DNA of 8,965 nucleotides, from the NCBI GenBank assembly GCA_030616695.1, contig JAUWWU010000026.1, positions 1 through 8,965 on the forward strand, written 5' to 3'. Position 1 is the stretch's first letter. The number at the start of each line of letters is the position of its first letter. This document shows, piece by piece, positions 1 to 5,325 of this stretch. The position numbers were made by a program, and so were the translations under genes. A model generated the notes under the pieces. The model was given only the letters and a program-made list of their open reading frames with translations. It was not told the DNA's origin and searched no databases. This DNA comes from Candidatus Omnitrophota bacterium (GTDB lineage Bacteria; Omnitrophota; Gorgyraeia; JAHIPI01).

Positions 1-422
1 GACTGCTTAAAAACCGATTCATATATATTAAAGCTATTTCCATTATCGAAGATATTTTGTTTGACAACTGCATATCCAAGAAAATCACGATTAGAAATGT
101 TTTTTATTTGCCCTGATTTTGTCGGACGAAATAATTTTGTAAAAAATGAGAGACGAAAAACTTTACTTTTTTTAAAGTTTTTAGGGACTTTAAATTTTAA
201 TTCTTCGTCTTCCCGTTTCATATCCTCGCTACAACACAATTCCTCTCTTATAAGAGTTTTTGCATTGTAGAATCGTGCTTGCGAAAAAATGCGCCTAATG
301 GGAAGTATTTTTACAGGAAGCTTATCTGGAAAAACGATATCGCAATGATCAAAATTTGAAAAAGGGCGGATAATTTTGTGAACTTTTATACTCTTGGCTT
401 GTATAGTTCTGACCGTTTCCAT
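1..422 (-). CDS. Unrecognised protein, C-terminus cut by left window edge
   Basis: An open - strand frame starts at the ATG at 420-422 and stays open for 140 codons to the window edge, so only the N-terminal part is present. The protein begins METVRTIQAKSIKVHKII. It has no obvious signal peptide or membrane segment. It is lysine- and phenylalanine-rich, with a charged stretch near residues 70-80 and the segment RDFLGYAVVKQ near residues 114-124. An in-frame stop lies six codons upstream, so the start cannot be much earlier; only a weak purine-rich ribosome site (GAAAGAAAAG) precedes it. It sits 32 bp downstream of a small - strand gene and is probably cotranscribed with it. I do not recognise the family. 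The FLGYAVV segment vaguely recalls cysteine-peptidase-like proteins of unknown function, but this is too weak to name it. The DNA is AT-rich compared with the genes to the right (16 G+C in the first 60 bases). Confidence 0.6.
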   Translation of the reverse strand, partial: METVRTIQAKSIKVHKIIRPFSNFDHCDIVFPDKLPVKILPIRRIFSQARFYNAKTLIREELCCSEDMKREDEELKFKVPKNFKKSKVFRLSFFTKLFRPTKSGQIKNISNRDFLGYAVVKQNIFDNGNSFNIYESVFKQ

Positions 423-454
423 TTTTATGCTTTTCTTTCATAGCACGTCAACAA

Positions 455-646
455 TTATGGAAAGTGAACTCTCGGCGTAGGCTGTCTCTCCAAACGTGCC
501 TTTCTACGCAAATACGTTCTTAGTTCTTTTGTTGCTATGCTGATTCTATCCTTACCAGAAGAAGTAGTGCGAGCACTAAAACGTAACGGTCTAAGACTTC
601 GTGCAATGGCAGGAGCGCTAAAGGATATTTTTGGGGTTAATACCAT
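455..646 (-). CDS. Small basic hypothetical protein (63 aa)
   Basis: A 63-residue arginine/lysine-rich protein with no recognised domain. It starts MVLTPKISFSAPAIARSLR and has a basic, probably helical middle (KELRTYLRRKARLER, near residues 44-58). Two in-frame ATGs are possible. I prefer the one at 644-646 because AAGGA on the - strand (651-655) lies 4 nt upstream. The ATG at 656-658 would add MKDK and would sit only about 5 nt from the predicted transcription start. A sigma70-type promoter (670-698) points directly at this gene, which supports its being real. It precedes the larger unknown gene by 32 bp, so the two may form an operon. A small basic protein before a larger partner would be compatible with a regulatory or toxin-antitoxin-type pair, but nothing in the sequence proves this. 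Confidence 0.5.
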   Translation of the reverse strand: MVLTPKISFSAPAIARSLRPLRFSARTTSSGKDRISIATKELRTYLRRKARLERQPTPRVHFP

Positions 647-650
647 TTTA

Positions 651-655
651 TCCTT
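651..655 (-). promoter_or_regulatory. Ribosome binding site choosing the second ATG of the small gene
   Basis: AAGGA read on the - strand, 4 nt before the ATG at 644-646. It lies downstream of the alternative ATG at 656-658, so it favours the shorter 63-residue form. Confidence 0.4.
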
Positions 656-669
656 CATTGTTTGACACT

Positions 670-698
670 AGTATATCATTATAACTGTGAAAAAGCAA
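670..698 (-). promoter_or_regulatory. Sigma70-type promoter for the - strand two-gene operon
   Basis: On the - strand, TTGCTT (693-698) and TATACT (670-675) are separated by exactly 17 bp. The predicted start of transcription is near 663, only a few bases upstream of the first ATG and about 17 nt upstream of the preferred ATG at 646. This is inferred from consensus match and spacing only. Confidence 0.6.
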
Positions 699-770
699 GT
701 GTAGCACTTAAGATTCACAAAAGTTTTACATAGAAGGTAAATTGCATTTCACATAAAAGGGCTTCATTAA

Positions 771-850
771 AAGCATGGCGTGGCTCGGCACCGCCGAAGC
801 CTTCGTGCTATTACGACAGAGGCTGAGGCGGGCGGACGAGCCACATGCTT
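771..850. repeat. 80-bp bulged inverted repeat (hairpin A)
   Basis: AAGCATG (771-777) and TGGCTCG (781-787) pair with CGAGCCACATGCTT (837-850), with a 3-nt GCG bulge on the left arm. The stem continues inward: CCGCC (791-795) with GGCGG (827-831), AGCC (798-801) with GGCT (821-824), and TCGT (803-806) with ACGA (813-816) closing a 6-nt loop. That is about 27 base pairs, with GA facing GA between two of the segments. Such a long interrupted hairpin is not explained by any gene here and could be an extragenic palindrome, a mobile-element remnant or a structured RNA. Confidence 0.6.
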
Positions 851-892
851 GAAGTTCTTAGATATTTTCTCCGGCGTTGCTGGCGAGGACGC

Positions 893-934
893 GCACGGCC
901 GAAAGGTCGGGGCGCGGCGGCCTTTCGGCCGTGC
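893..934. repeat. Perfect 14-bp GC-rich inverted repeat (hairpin B)
   Basis: GCACGGCCGAAAGG (893-906) is the exact reverse complement of CCTTTCGGCCGTGC (921-934), with a 14-nt G-rich loop. A looser outer pairing of TTGAAG (849-854) with CTTCAA (942-947) brackets it and starts on the last bases of hairpin A, so the two look like one composite element. It is not followed by a T-run on the + strand; on the - strand the downstream sequence is also not T-rich, so it is not a classic terminator in either direction. The 60 bases at 881-940 contain 46 G+C, unlike the flanks. Confidence 0.65.
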
Positions 935-1059
935 AGCCGAGCTTCAACCACTTTGCTTTTTTCTTTCCGTTGTAGTATCCTATTAATGAAAATTTAGTTT
1001 TATATAAACAACCGGCGTTTTGGGTTTTCTCCTTGTGAGGGCACCTCGTGTAAGAAAGC

Positions 1060-1146
1060 TGGTGCGGAAGGGGGGAGTTGAACCCCCAAGAGCGTAAGCC
1101 CACATGGTCCTGAACCATGCGCGTTTGCCAGTTCCGCCACTTCCGC
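1060..1146 (-). tRNA. tRNA-Leu, anticodon CAG, with encoded CCA
   Basis: Read on the - strand, the acceptor arm GCGGAAG (1140-1146) pairs with CTTCCGC (1064-1070), followed by A and an encoded CCA (1060-1062). The anticodon stem CATGG/CCATG closes the 7-nt loop TTCAGGA, giving anticodon CAG, which reads leucine codon CUG. The T arm has GGGGG-TTCAACT-CCCCC form, and the long variable arm (TGGGCTTACGCTCTT region) is typical of a class II tRNA such as leucine. It has its own near-consensus promoter and is divergent from smpB. Its 3' end faces the AT-rich unknown region, a common arrangement for island integration sites. Confidence 0.95.
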
Positions 1147-1165
1147 AAATTGGTAAGCGCTATCA

Positions 1166-1194
1166 AGTATACTTTAAAAATATTTCCTTGTCAA
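1166..1194 (-). promoter_or_regulatory. Strong promoter of tRNA-Leu
   Basis: On the - strand, a perfect -35 TTGACA (1189-1194) and -10 TATACT (1166-1171) are separated by 17 bp. Transcription would begin near 1159, giving a 5' leader of about a dozen nt to be removed by RNase P. Confidence 0.8.
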
Positions 1195-1246
1195 TTATAA
1201 AACCGCCTTTTGAAAACCCGCCTTTTTCCGTATAATAATATTAATC

Positions 1247-1274
1247 TTGATTAATAGTATAATCTTGGTATAAT
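1247..1274 (+). promoter_or_regulatory. Promoter of smpB-ssrA, adjacent to the start codon
   Basis: TTGATT (1247-1252) and a perfect TATAAT (1269-1274) are spaced by 16 bp. The predicted transcription start is near 1281, only about 5 nt before the smpB ATG at 1286. There is no Shine-Dalgarno sequence, so the mRNA would be nearly leaderless. A second TATAAT at 1258-1263 lacks a good -35. Confidence 0.55.
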
Positions 1275-1285
1275 ATAATGCCCTT

Positions 1286-1744
1286 ATGGGAAATACGACA
1301 GTTGCGACAAACAGGCGGGCGAGGCACGATTTTACCATTCTTGAGAGTTTTGAGGTCGGCATAGAACTCAAAGGCACAGAGGTAAAATCTTTGCGCAACC
1401 ATAAGGCGAGTTTGAGCGATAGTTTCGCAAGGGTCGACGGCAGCGAATTATATTTGTATAACATGCACATAAGCCCTTATGAATTCGGAAGTTATACAAA
1501 CGTTGAATCCAAAAGAAAACGGAAGCTCTTAGCCCATAAAAAAGAAATAATAAAATTAAGCGGATATAGGTTGCAGAAAGGGATGACCCTTATCCCTTTA
1601 AAGGTCTATTTTAAGCGCGGGCTGGCCAAGGTCGAGCTTGCCCTCGTGAAGGGCAAAAGGCAGTACGATAAGAGGGAGGCTATTAAAAAACGCGAGACAA
1701 GGCGGGAAATAGACCGCCGGTTCCGCGGCAAGATAAAGATGTAA
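1286..1744 (+). CDS. smpB: SmpB, tmRNA-binding trans-translation protein
   Basis: SmpB binds the tRNA-like domain of tmRNA and delivers it to stalled ribosomes in the cytoplasm. The 152-residue product has normal family length. Visible family signatures are NRRARHDF near residues 9-16, the ELKGTEVKSLR segment (28-38), LYNMHISPYE (57-66), RKRKLLAHKKEI (76-87), and the basic C-terminal tail KGKRQYDKREAIKKRE (122-137), which enters the mRNA channel. The ATG at 1286 gives a full N-terminus, although no ribosome binding site precedes it. The stop is 13 nt before the mature 5' end of ssrA, so protein and RNA partners form one module and tmRNA is probably cut out of the smpB transcript; I see no separate ssrA promoter. 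Confidence 0.97.
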   Translation: MGNTTVATNRRARHDFTILESFEVGIELKGTEVKSLRNHKASLSDSFARVDGSELYLYNMHISPYEFGSYTNVESKRKRKLLAHKKEIIKLSGYRLQKGMTLIPLKVYFKRGLAKVELALVKGKRQYDKREAIKKRETRREIDRRFRGKIKM

Positions 1745-1757
1745 ATTGCGGCATATC

Positions 1758-2111
1758 GGGGGTGAAAGGTTTCGACTCGAACCGATAGGCTTAAGAAGTG
1801 CATGCCGAGGTTGTCGGGAGGCCTCGTAAAACACCCGACATAAAATTAAGTGCTAACGAACAGTTAGCTCTGGCCGCTTAATTGCGGCAAGTCCTCCGGC
1901 CGGTTTCCTGGGAGGCCGGATGTGACTCCGGATGCAGGATAGTTCCGTTTCTCTCGCTTTCGGGGGACGGAGCGAAATTTTAGGAAGCTGGCCGTTTGCA
2001 TATCCCGCTTATTGGAGATGCGAATGGCGAGACCCAAACAGTAAGACAAGCATGTAGTATCTTCTGGGCTGAGGCTTGAGGACGGCGGTTCAACTCCGCC
2101 CACCTCCACCA
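1758..2111 (+). ncRNA. ssrA: Transfer-messenger RNA (tmRNA)
   Basis: tmRNA rescues stalled ribosomes by acting first as tRNA-Ala and then as a short mRNA. The acceptor stem GGGGGTG (1758-1764) pairs with CACCTCC (2101-2107) through one G-T wobble, followed by A and CCA (2108-2111). The 5' GGTTTCGACTCGAACC and the 3' T arm GGCGG-TTCAACT-CCGCC are the conserved tRNA-like domain. The tag reading frame at 1852-1878 encodes ANEQLALAA, followed by TAA (1879-1881), and ends in the usual ALAA degradation signal. The length (354 nt) is normal for a one-piece tmRNA. It sits immediately after smpB. Confidence 0.97.
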
Positions 2112-2113
2112 CT

Positions 2114-2214
2114 AAAACGTTCGGGCTACGGGGCTGAAAAGTGAGGAATGAGCTTTTCACCCCTCCGCCCTGCGCATTATGGAAGGCCAGGCAGGACTTG
2201 CGTCCGAACGTTTT
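2114..2214 (+). ncRNA. Candidate structured RNA or leader downstream of ssrA
   Basis: AAAACGTTCGG (2114-2124) is the exact reverse complement of CCGAACGTTTT (2204-2214). Inside it, GGGG (2130-2133) and TGAAAAG (2135-2141) pair with CTTTTCACCCC (2153-2163) across one bulged C. CCTGC pairs with GCAGG further on, and GGAC (2194-2197) with GTCC (2202-2205) as an alternative. This would be a three-way-junction RNA about 100 nt long, ending in a short T5 run (2211-2215). It matches no RNA family I can name: it lacks the 4.5S SRP core and obvious riboswitch cores. It could be the 3' trailer of tmRNA with a terminator role, or a regulatory leader of the following amidase gene. Confidence 0.35.
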
Positions 2215-2289
2215 TAAGGAGACACCTTTTTAGGAAAAAGGTTTCTCCTTAATGTTCCTCTTCCAAAAATAAGGTTCGGGCTTCGGTGC
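2119..2289 (+). repeat. Imperfect 16-nt direct repeat flanking the intergenic structure
   Basis: GTTCGGGCTACGGGGC (2119-2134) and GTTCGGGCTTCGGTGC (2274-2289) match at 14 of 16 positions. The first copy begins just after the 3' end of tmRNA. The second covers the presumed GTG start of the amidase gene. Because CCGAAC at 2204-2209 is complementary to the GTTCGG in both copies, the repeat could create two alternative pairings. Confidence 0.5.
2216..2250 (+). terminator. Strong hairpin, possible terminator or extragenic palindrome
   Basis: AAGGAGA (2216-2222) and ACCTTTTT (2224-2231) pair with AAAAAGGT (2235-2242) and TCTCCTT (2244-2250), leaving one mismatch and a 3-nt AGG loop. It lacks the downstream T-run of a classic rho-independent terminator in either direction, so the terminator call is tentative. 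It may instead be a REP-like palindrome or an RNA processing signal. The 5' arm contains an AAGGAG that would be sequestered in the stem, with no start codon suitably placed after it. Confidence 0.35.
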
Positions 2290-3461
2290 CAAAAAGTAAG
2301 GAATTTGTGAAAAGGATATTTTTAAAAGCCACATTATTGGAGCTAATTATAGTATTTGTGTCGACGGTTGCGCTTGCCTATGTCATAAAAGGCACGGAAG
2401 ATCGTGTGGACGCGGCAGATATTAAGATAGGCGGCAGGCAGTATGTGCTGTTAACGGATGTCTGCAGGGCATACGGAATAGAGTGCGGATGGGACAGCAT
2501 AACGCGAAAGATTACACTGCGCAAAAACGGCCGGGAAGCGTTTTTTTTAGCCGGAAGTAAATATTATTATGACGGCAAAAAGACCAAGAAATTAAGCGCC
2601 CCGCTTTACATGAAAAAAGGCTCCGCCTGGGTCCCGGTGAAATTCGCGAGATATACCGTAAAACGGCTGTTCGATTTGGACAAAAGGCCGTCACGCGCTC
2701 CGCGGACAAAGGCGGTTGCGAAAGCCGCGCCCGGGAAAGCGAAGAGACCCCCGGCCAAAAAGTTTGAGATCAAAAAAGTCATCATAGACCCCGGGCACGG
2801 CGGCAAGGACCCAGGCGCCATAGGCAGGACAAGACTTTATGAAAAACATGTAGTCCTCGATCTCTCCAAAAGAATCAAGAAAGAACTCGAGAAAGCCGGT
2901 ATGGACGTGATAATGACAAGGAGCTCCGATAAATTCGTTTCTCTTGGCGGAAGGGCAAAGATCGCAAACAAAAATAATGCGGACCTGTTTGTAAGCATTC
3001 ACGCCAATGCCAATAGAAAAAGATGGATGAGAGGGTTTGAGGTATATTATCTTTCCGAAGCCACCGATGACAACGCCAGGGCGCTTGCTGCGGCGGAAAA
3101 TTCTGTTTTAAAATACGAAGAGGAGTCTTTTAACAAGCATACAAAAAACCTGGATGCGATAGTATGGGACCTTACGTTCACCGAAAACAGAGAAGAGGCG
3201 ATCGAACTGGCGGGGTTTATATGCCAGGAGGTGGCCAGGGTAGTAAGGCCCAAAAAGAATAACATAAAAAGCGCGCGGTTTTACGTGCTTAAAGGCGCTG
3301 AGATGCCCTCAGTTTTGGTGGAGCTTGGCTATCTTTCCAACAGCTATGACGAAAGAAACCTCAAAAAAGGCTCTTACAGGCAGAAAATAGCCGAAGGGAT
3401 TGCGGAAGGCATATTAGCTTATAAAGACGAATTCGAGAGGACAAACGGATTTTCGCGTTAA
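2286..3461 (+). CDS. N-acetylmuramoyl-L-alanine amidase (Amidase_3) with N-terminal stalk-like domain
   Basis: A periplasmic zinc amidase that cleaves the amide bond between N-acetylmuramic acid and L-alanine of peptidoglycan, as in daughter-cell separation. Residues about 9-34 are basic then hydrophobic, a signal peptide or anchor. Residues about 46-130 resemble the copper-amine-oxidase-N-like stalk domain (GGRQYVLLTDVCRAYG). Residues 133-160 are a Pro/Ala/Lys linker. The catalytic domain (162-380) has DPGHGG with His171, Glu186 in LYEKHVVLDL, His239 in SIHAN, and the catalytic Glu346 in LVELGYLSN, so it looks active. The start is uncertain: GTG at 2286 has only a weak AAGG 12 nt upstream, while GTG at 2307 (residue 8) has AAGGA 4 nt upstream and also gives a good signal peptide. 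It is the first gene of the + strand cluster, 4 bp before murI. Confidence 0.92.
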   Translation: MPKSKEFVKRIFLKATLLELIIVFVSTVALAYVIKGTEDRVDAADIKIGGRQYVLLTDVCRAYGIECGWDSITRKITLRKNGREAFFLAGSKYYYDGKKTKKLSAPLYMKKGSAWVPVKFARYTVKRLFDLDKRPSRAPRTKAVAKAAPGKAKRPPAKKFEIKKVIIDPGHGGKDPGAIGRTRLYEKHVVLDLSKRIKKELEKAGMDVIMTRSSDKFVSLGGRAKIANKNNADLFVSIHANANRKRWMRGFEVYYLSEATDDNARALAAAENSVLKYEEESFNKHTKNLDAIVWDLTFTENREEAIELAGFICQEVARVVRPKKNNIKSARFYVLKGAEMPSVLVELGYLSNSYDERNLKKGSYRQKIAEGIAEGILAYKDEFERTNGFSR

Positions 3462-3465
3462 CCAT

Positions 3466-4269
3466 ATGAAAGAAAGACCCATAGGAATATTCGATTCGGG
3501 CCTTGGCGGTTTAACTGTTTTTAAAGAGGTAAAGAAGCTTTTGCCGAAAGAGGATATTGTATATTTCGGAGACACGGCGCGCGTCCCTTACGGCACAAAG
3601 TCAAAGGATACGGTCACGAGATTTTCTGTGCAGGACGCGGATTTTCTGGCGGGGCTGAAGGTGAAGATGATCGTCGCGGCATGCAATACCTCATCGAGTT
3701 TCAGCCTCCCGGCACTAAAAAGGCGTTACAAAATTCCGGTGATAGGCGTTATTAAACCCGGGGCGCAAAAGGCCGCAAACGCCACAAAAAACTTGAGAGT
3801 AGGCGTCATAGGGACGCGGGCTACTATTTCAAGCGGTATTTACGAAAAGGAGATAAGGAAGCTGAATCCTAAAATAAAGGTAGCTTCGGCAAGCTGCCCT
3901 CTTTTTGTCCCGCTTGCGGAAGAGGGCTGGCTAAAAGGGAAGGTCACAAAAAAGATCGCCGCCCGGTACCTCAAGGCGCTCAAGAAAAAAGATATCGATA
4001 CTATCGTCCTTGGCTGCACGCACTATCCGCTTTTAATGTCAATAATCCGAAGCGTTTTGGGTAAAGGCGTCAGGTTGATAGATTCCGCTACGCAGACAGC
4101 CATTGCGGTGAAAAAGATCATAGATGAGAAAGAGATGCGTAATCCCAAGAAAAGCAAAGGCAGATACAGATTTTACGTCAGCGACGAACCGGAACTCTTT
4201 AAAAAGATAGGCGCAAGGTTTCTGGGAAGCAATATCAAAAACATAAAAAGGGTAGATGTGGGGGCATAA
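3466..4269 (+). CDS. murI: Glutamate racemase
   Basis: Interconverts L- and D-glutamate in the cytoplasm to supply D-Glu for peptidoglycan stem peptides. The 267-residue length is normal. The N-terminal motif GIFDSGLGGLTVF holds Asp10 and Ser11; the two catalytic cysteines are Cys73 in AACNTSS and Cys184 in VLGCTHYPLL, the latter followed by His186. FGDTARVPYGTKS (34-46) is the conserved substrate-pocket segment. The start is 4 bp after the amidase stop with no clear ribosome site, suggesting translational coupling with its murein-metabolism neighbour. The stop is 5 bp before queD. Confidence 0.97.
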   Translation: MKERPIGIFDSGLGGLTVFKEVKKLLPKEDIVYFGDTARVPYGTKSKDTVTRFSVQDADFLAGLKVKMIVAACNTSSSFSLPALKRRYKIPVIGVIKPGAQKAANATKNLRVGVIGTRATISSGIYEKEIRKLNPKIKVASASCPLFVPLAEEGWLKGKVTKKIAARYLKALKKKDIDTIVLGCTHYPLLMSIIRSVLGKGVRLIDSATQTAIAVKKIIDEKEMRNPKKSKGRYRFYVSDEPELFKKIGARFLGSNIKNIKRVDVGA

Positions 4270-4274
4270 TAGAC

Positions 4275-4631
4275 ATGTACGAGATAGAGGTATTTTCAAA
4301 TTTTAGCTCCGCGCATAACCTGAGGGGCTATAAAGGCAAATGCGAGAATATCCACGGCCACAACTGGAAGGTCGGCGTGACCGTCTCCTCAGGCAAACTT
4401 AACAAGATCGGCATCGTAGCGGACTTCAGGGACGTAAAGAGGCTTCTTAACGGTGTATTAAAAAAACTGGACCACAGGGATTTGAATAAGATCGCGTATT
4501 TTAAAAAGGTCAATCCCACATCGGAAAATATAGCGAAATTTATATATGACGAGTTGAGGAGAAAGAAACTATCCGTTTCTTCCGTGTCCGTACGGGAGAC
4601 AGAGGACTCAAAAGCGGCATATTCGGGATGA
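4275..4631 (+). CDS. queD: 6-carboxy-5,6,7,8-tetrahydropterin synthase
   Basis: Converts 7,8-dihydroneopterin triphosphate to 6-carboxytetrahydropterin, the first committed step of 7-deazaguanine synthesis. At 118 residues it is a short single-domain member of the PTPS/QueD family. The zinc site is His14 (SSAHNL), His27 and His29 (CENIHGHN). The catalytic triad is Cys23, Asp66 and His67 (LDHRDLN), and Glu108 in VRETED is the conserved pterin-binding glutamate. Cys23 four residues before His27 favours QueD over mammalian-type pyruvoyltetrahydropterin synthase. GGGGG at 4260-4264 is a weak ribosome site. queC follows after one base. No folE gene for the preceding GTP step is in the window. Confidence 0.95.
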   Translation: MYEIEVFSNFSSAHNLRGYKGKCENIHGHNWKVGVTVSSGKLNKIGIVADFRDVKRLLNGVLKKLDHRDLNKIAYFKKVNPTSENIAKFIYDELRRKKLSVSSVSVRETEDSKAAYSG

Positions 4632-4632
4632 C

Positions 4633-5325
4633 ATGAAAGAGGCGGTTGTTTTATTATCCGGGGGGCTTGATTCCACAACGGTGCTATACATAGCGCGAGA
4701 CCGGGGCTACAGATGCAACTGCCTGATATTCGACTATGGCCAGCGTCACAGAAAAGAGATACGGCAGGCGGTAAAAATAGCGAAGAGAGCAAAATGCGAT
4801 TACAGGGTCATCAAAATACCGTTTCCTTGGCAGGGAAGCTCCCTTTTGGATAAAAATACGAAATTGCCTTCTAATAGAAGCGCTGAAAATATGGCGGAGA
4901 ATATACCTTCGACTTACGTACCGGCGCGAAACACGGTGTTTTTAAGCATAGCGGCGGGATGGGCAGAGACGCTTGTAGCGGACGCTATATTTATCGGTGC
5001 TAATGCAATTGATTTTTCGGGATACCCCGACTGCAGGCCGGAATATTTCGAGGCCTATAATAAGCTTTTACGGGAGGGCACAAGGATCGGCCTTGAGGAA
5101 AAGCCCATAACAATAGAGGCGCCGCTTATAGATAAAAAGAAAAGCGAGATCATCAAAATCGGCAGCGGGCTCATGGCGCCTTACGGGCTTACGTGGTCAT
5201 GTTATGAAGGCCGGAGGCGGCCCTGCCTCGTATGCGACGCCTGTCTTTTACGGAAAAAGGGCTTTGAGGAAGCAGGGCTGGAGGACCCGCTTATGGAGGC
5301 ATGTTATGGCAGAGCCAAGGGCTGA
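4633..5325 (+). CDS. queC: 7-cyano-7-deazaguanine (preQ0) synthase
   Basis: An ATP-dependent PP-loop enzyme that converts 7-carboxy-7-deazaguanine plus ammonia to preQ0. The 230-residue protein has the PP-loop LLSGGLDSTT (7-16), IFDYGQRHRKE (32-42), and the conserved IPSTYVPARNTVFLS segment (91-105). GANAIDFSGYPDCRPEY (122-138) is the family signature. The zinc-binding cysteines are Cys190 (TWSCYEG), Cys198, Cys201 and Cys204 (CLVCDAC), all present. It follows queD by one base and overlaps queE by 20 bp, so these three steps are translationally coupled in pathway order apart from QueE acting before QueC. Confidence 0.97.
   Translation: MKEAVVLLSGGLDSTTVLYIARDRGYRCNCLIFDYGQRHRKEIRQAVKIAKRAKCDYRVIKIPFPWQGSSLLDKNTKLPSNRSAENMAENIPSTYVPARNTVFLSIAAGWAETLVADAIFIGANAIDFSGYPDCRPEYFEAYNKLLREGTRIGLEEKPITIEAPLIDKKKSEIIKIGSGLMAPYGLTWSCYEGRRRPCLVCDACLLRKKGFEEAGLEDPLMEACYGRAKG
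5295..5299 (+). promoter_or_regulatory. Ribosome binding site that fixes the queE start
   Basis: GGAGG lies 6 nt before the ATG at 5306 and inside the 3' end of queC. It selects this ATG over the ATG at 5204 in the same frame, whose product would carry 34 extra residues unlike any QueE N-terminus. Confidence 0.75.

Larger units (their letters stand above)
659..1059. other. Gene-free stretch between the unknown operon and tRNA-Leu
   Basis: About 400 bp in which I support no protein gene. It holds the operon promoter at its left end, an AT-rich spacer to 770, two adjacent GC-rich inverted repeats (771-850 and 893-934), and a further AT-rich spacer (about 955-1020) leading to the 3' end of tRNA-Leu. 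Open frames of 68 and 102 codons crossing this stretch follow the palindromes and the tRNA and lack ribosome sites, so I treat them as chance frames. No convincing rho-independent terminator follows the tRNA. Confidence 0.6.

Noticed and set aside
61..270. 69-codon + strand open frame
   Set aside because: It is antisense to the longer continuous - strand frame (422 to the edge), which has a linked promoter-bearing neighbour.
771..850. Integron attC-like hairpin
   Set aside because: The bulged hairpin shape is suggestive, but the terminal GTTRRRY/RYYYAAC core sites are missing.
780..986. 68-codon + strand open frame
   Set aside because: It lies across the two inverted repeats; the residues reflect GC-rich palindromic DNA, and no ribosome site or family is recognisable.
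858..1166. 102-codon - strand open frame
   Set aside because: It begins in the tRNA promoter, reads through the whole tRNA-Leu and then through hairpin B. There is no ribosome site and the coding potential is explained by the RNA gene and palindrome.
1864..2160. 98-codon - strand open frame over ssrA
   Set aside because: It is fully antisense to tmRNA, whose tRNA-like ends and tag frame are unambiguous.
2112..2214. 4.5S SRP RNA or ZTP riboswitch
   Set aside because: GGAAGG and CCGCCCTG fragments looked similar at first, but the SRP asymmetric-loop motifs and the ZTP core sequence are not present in order.
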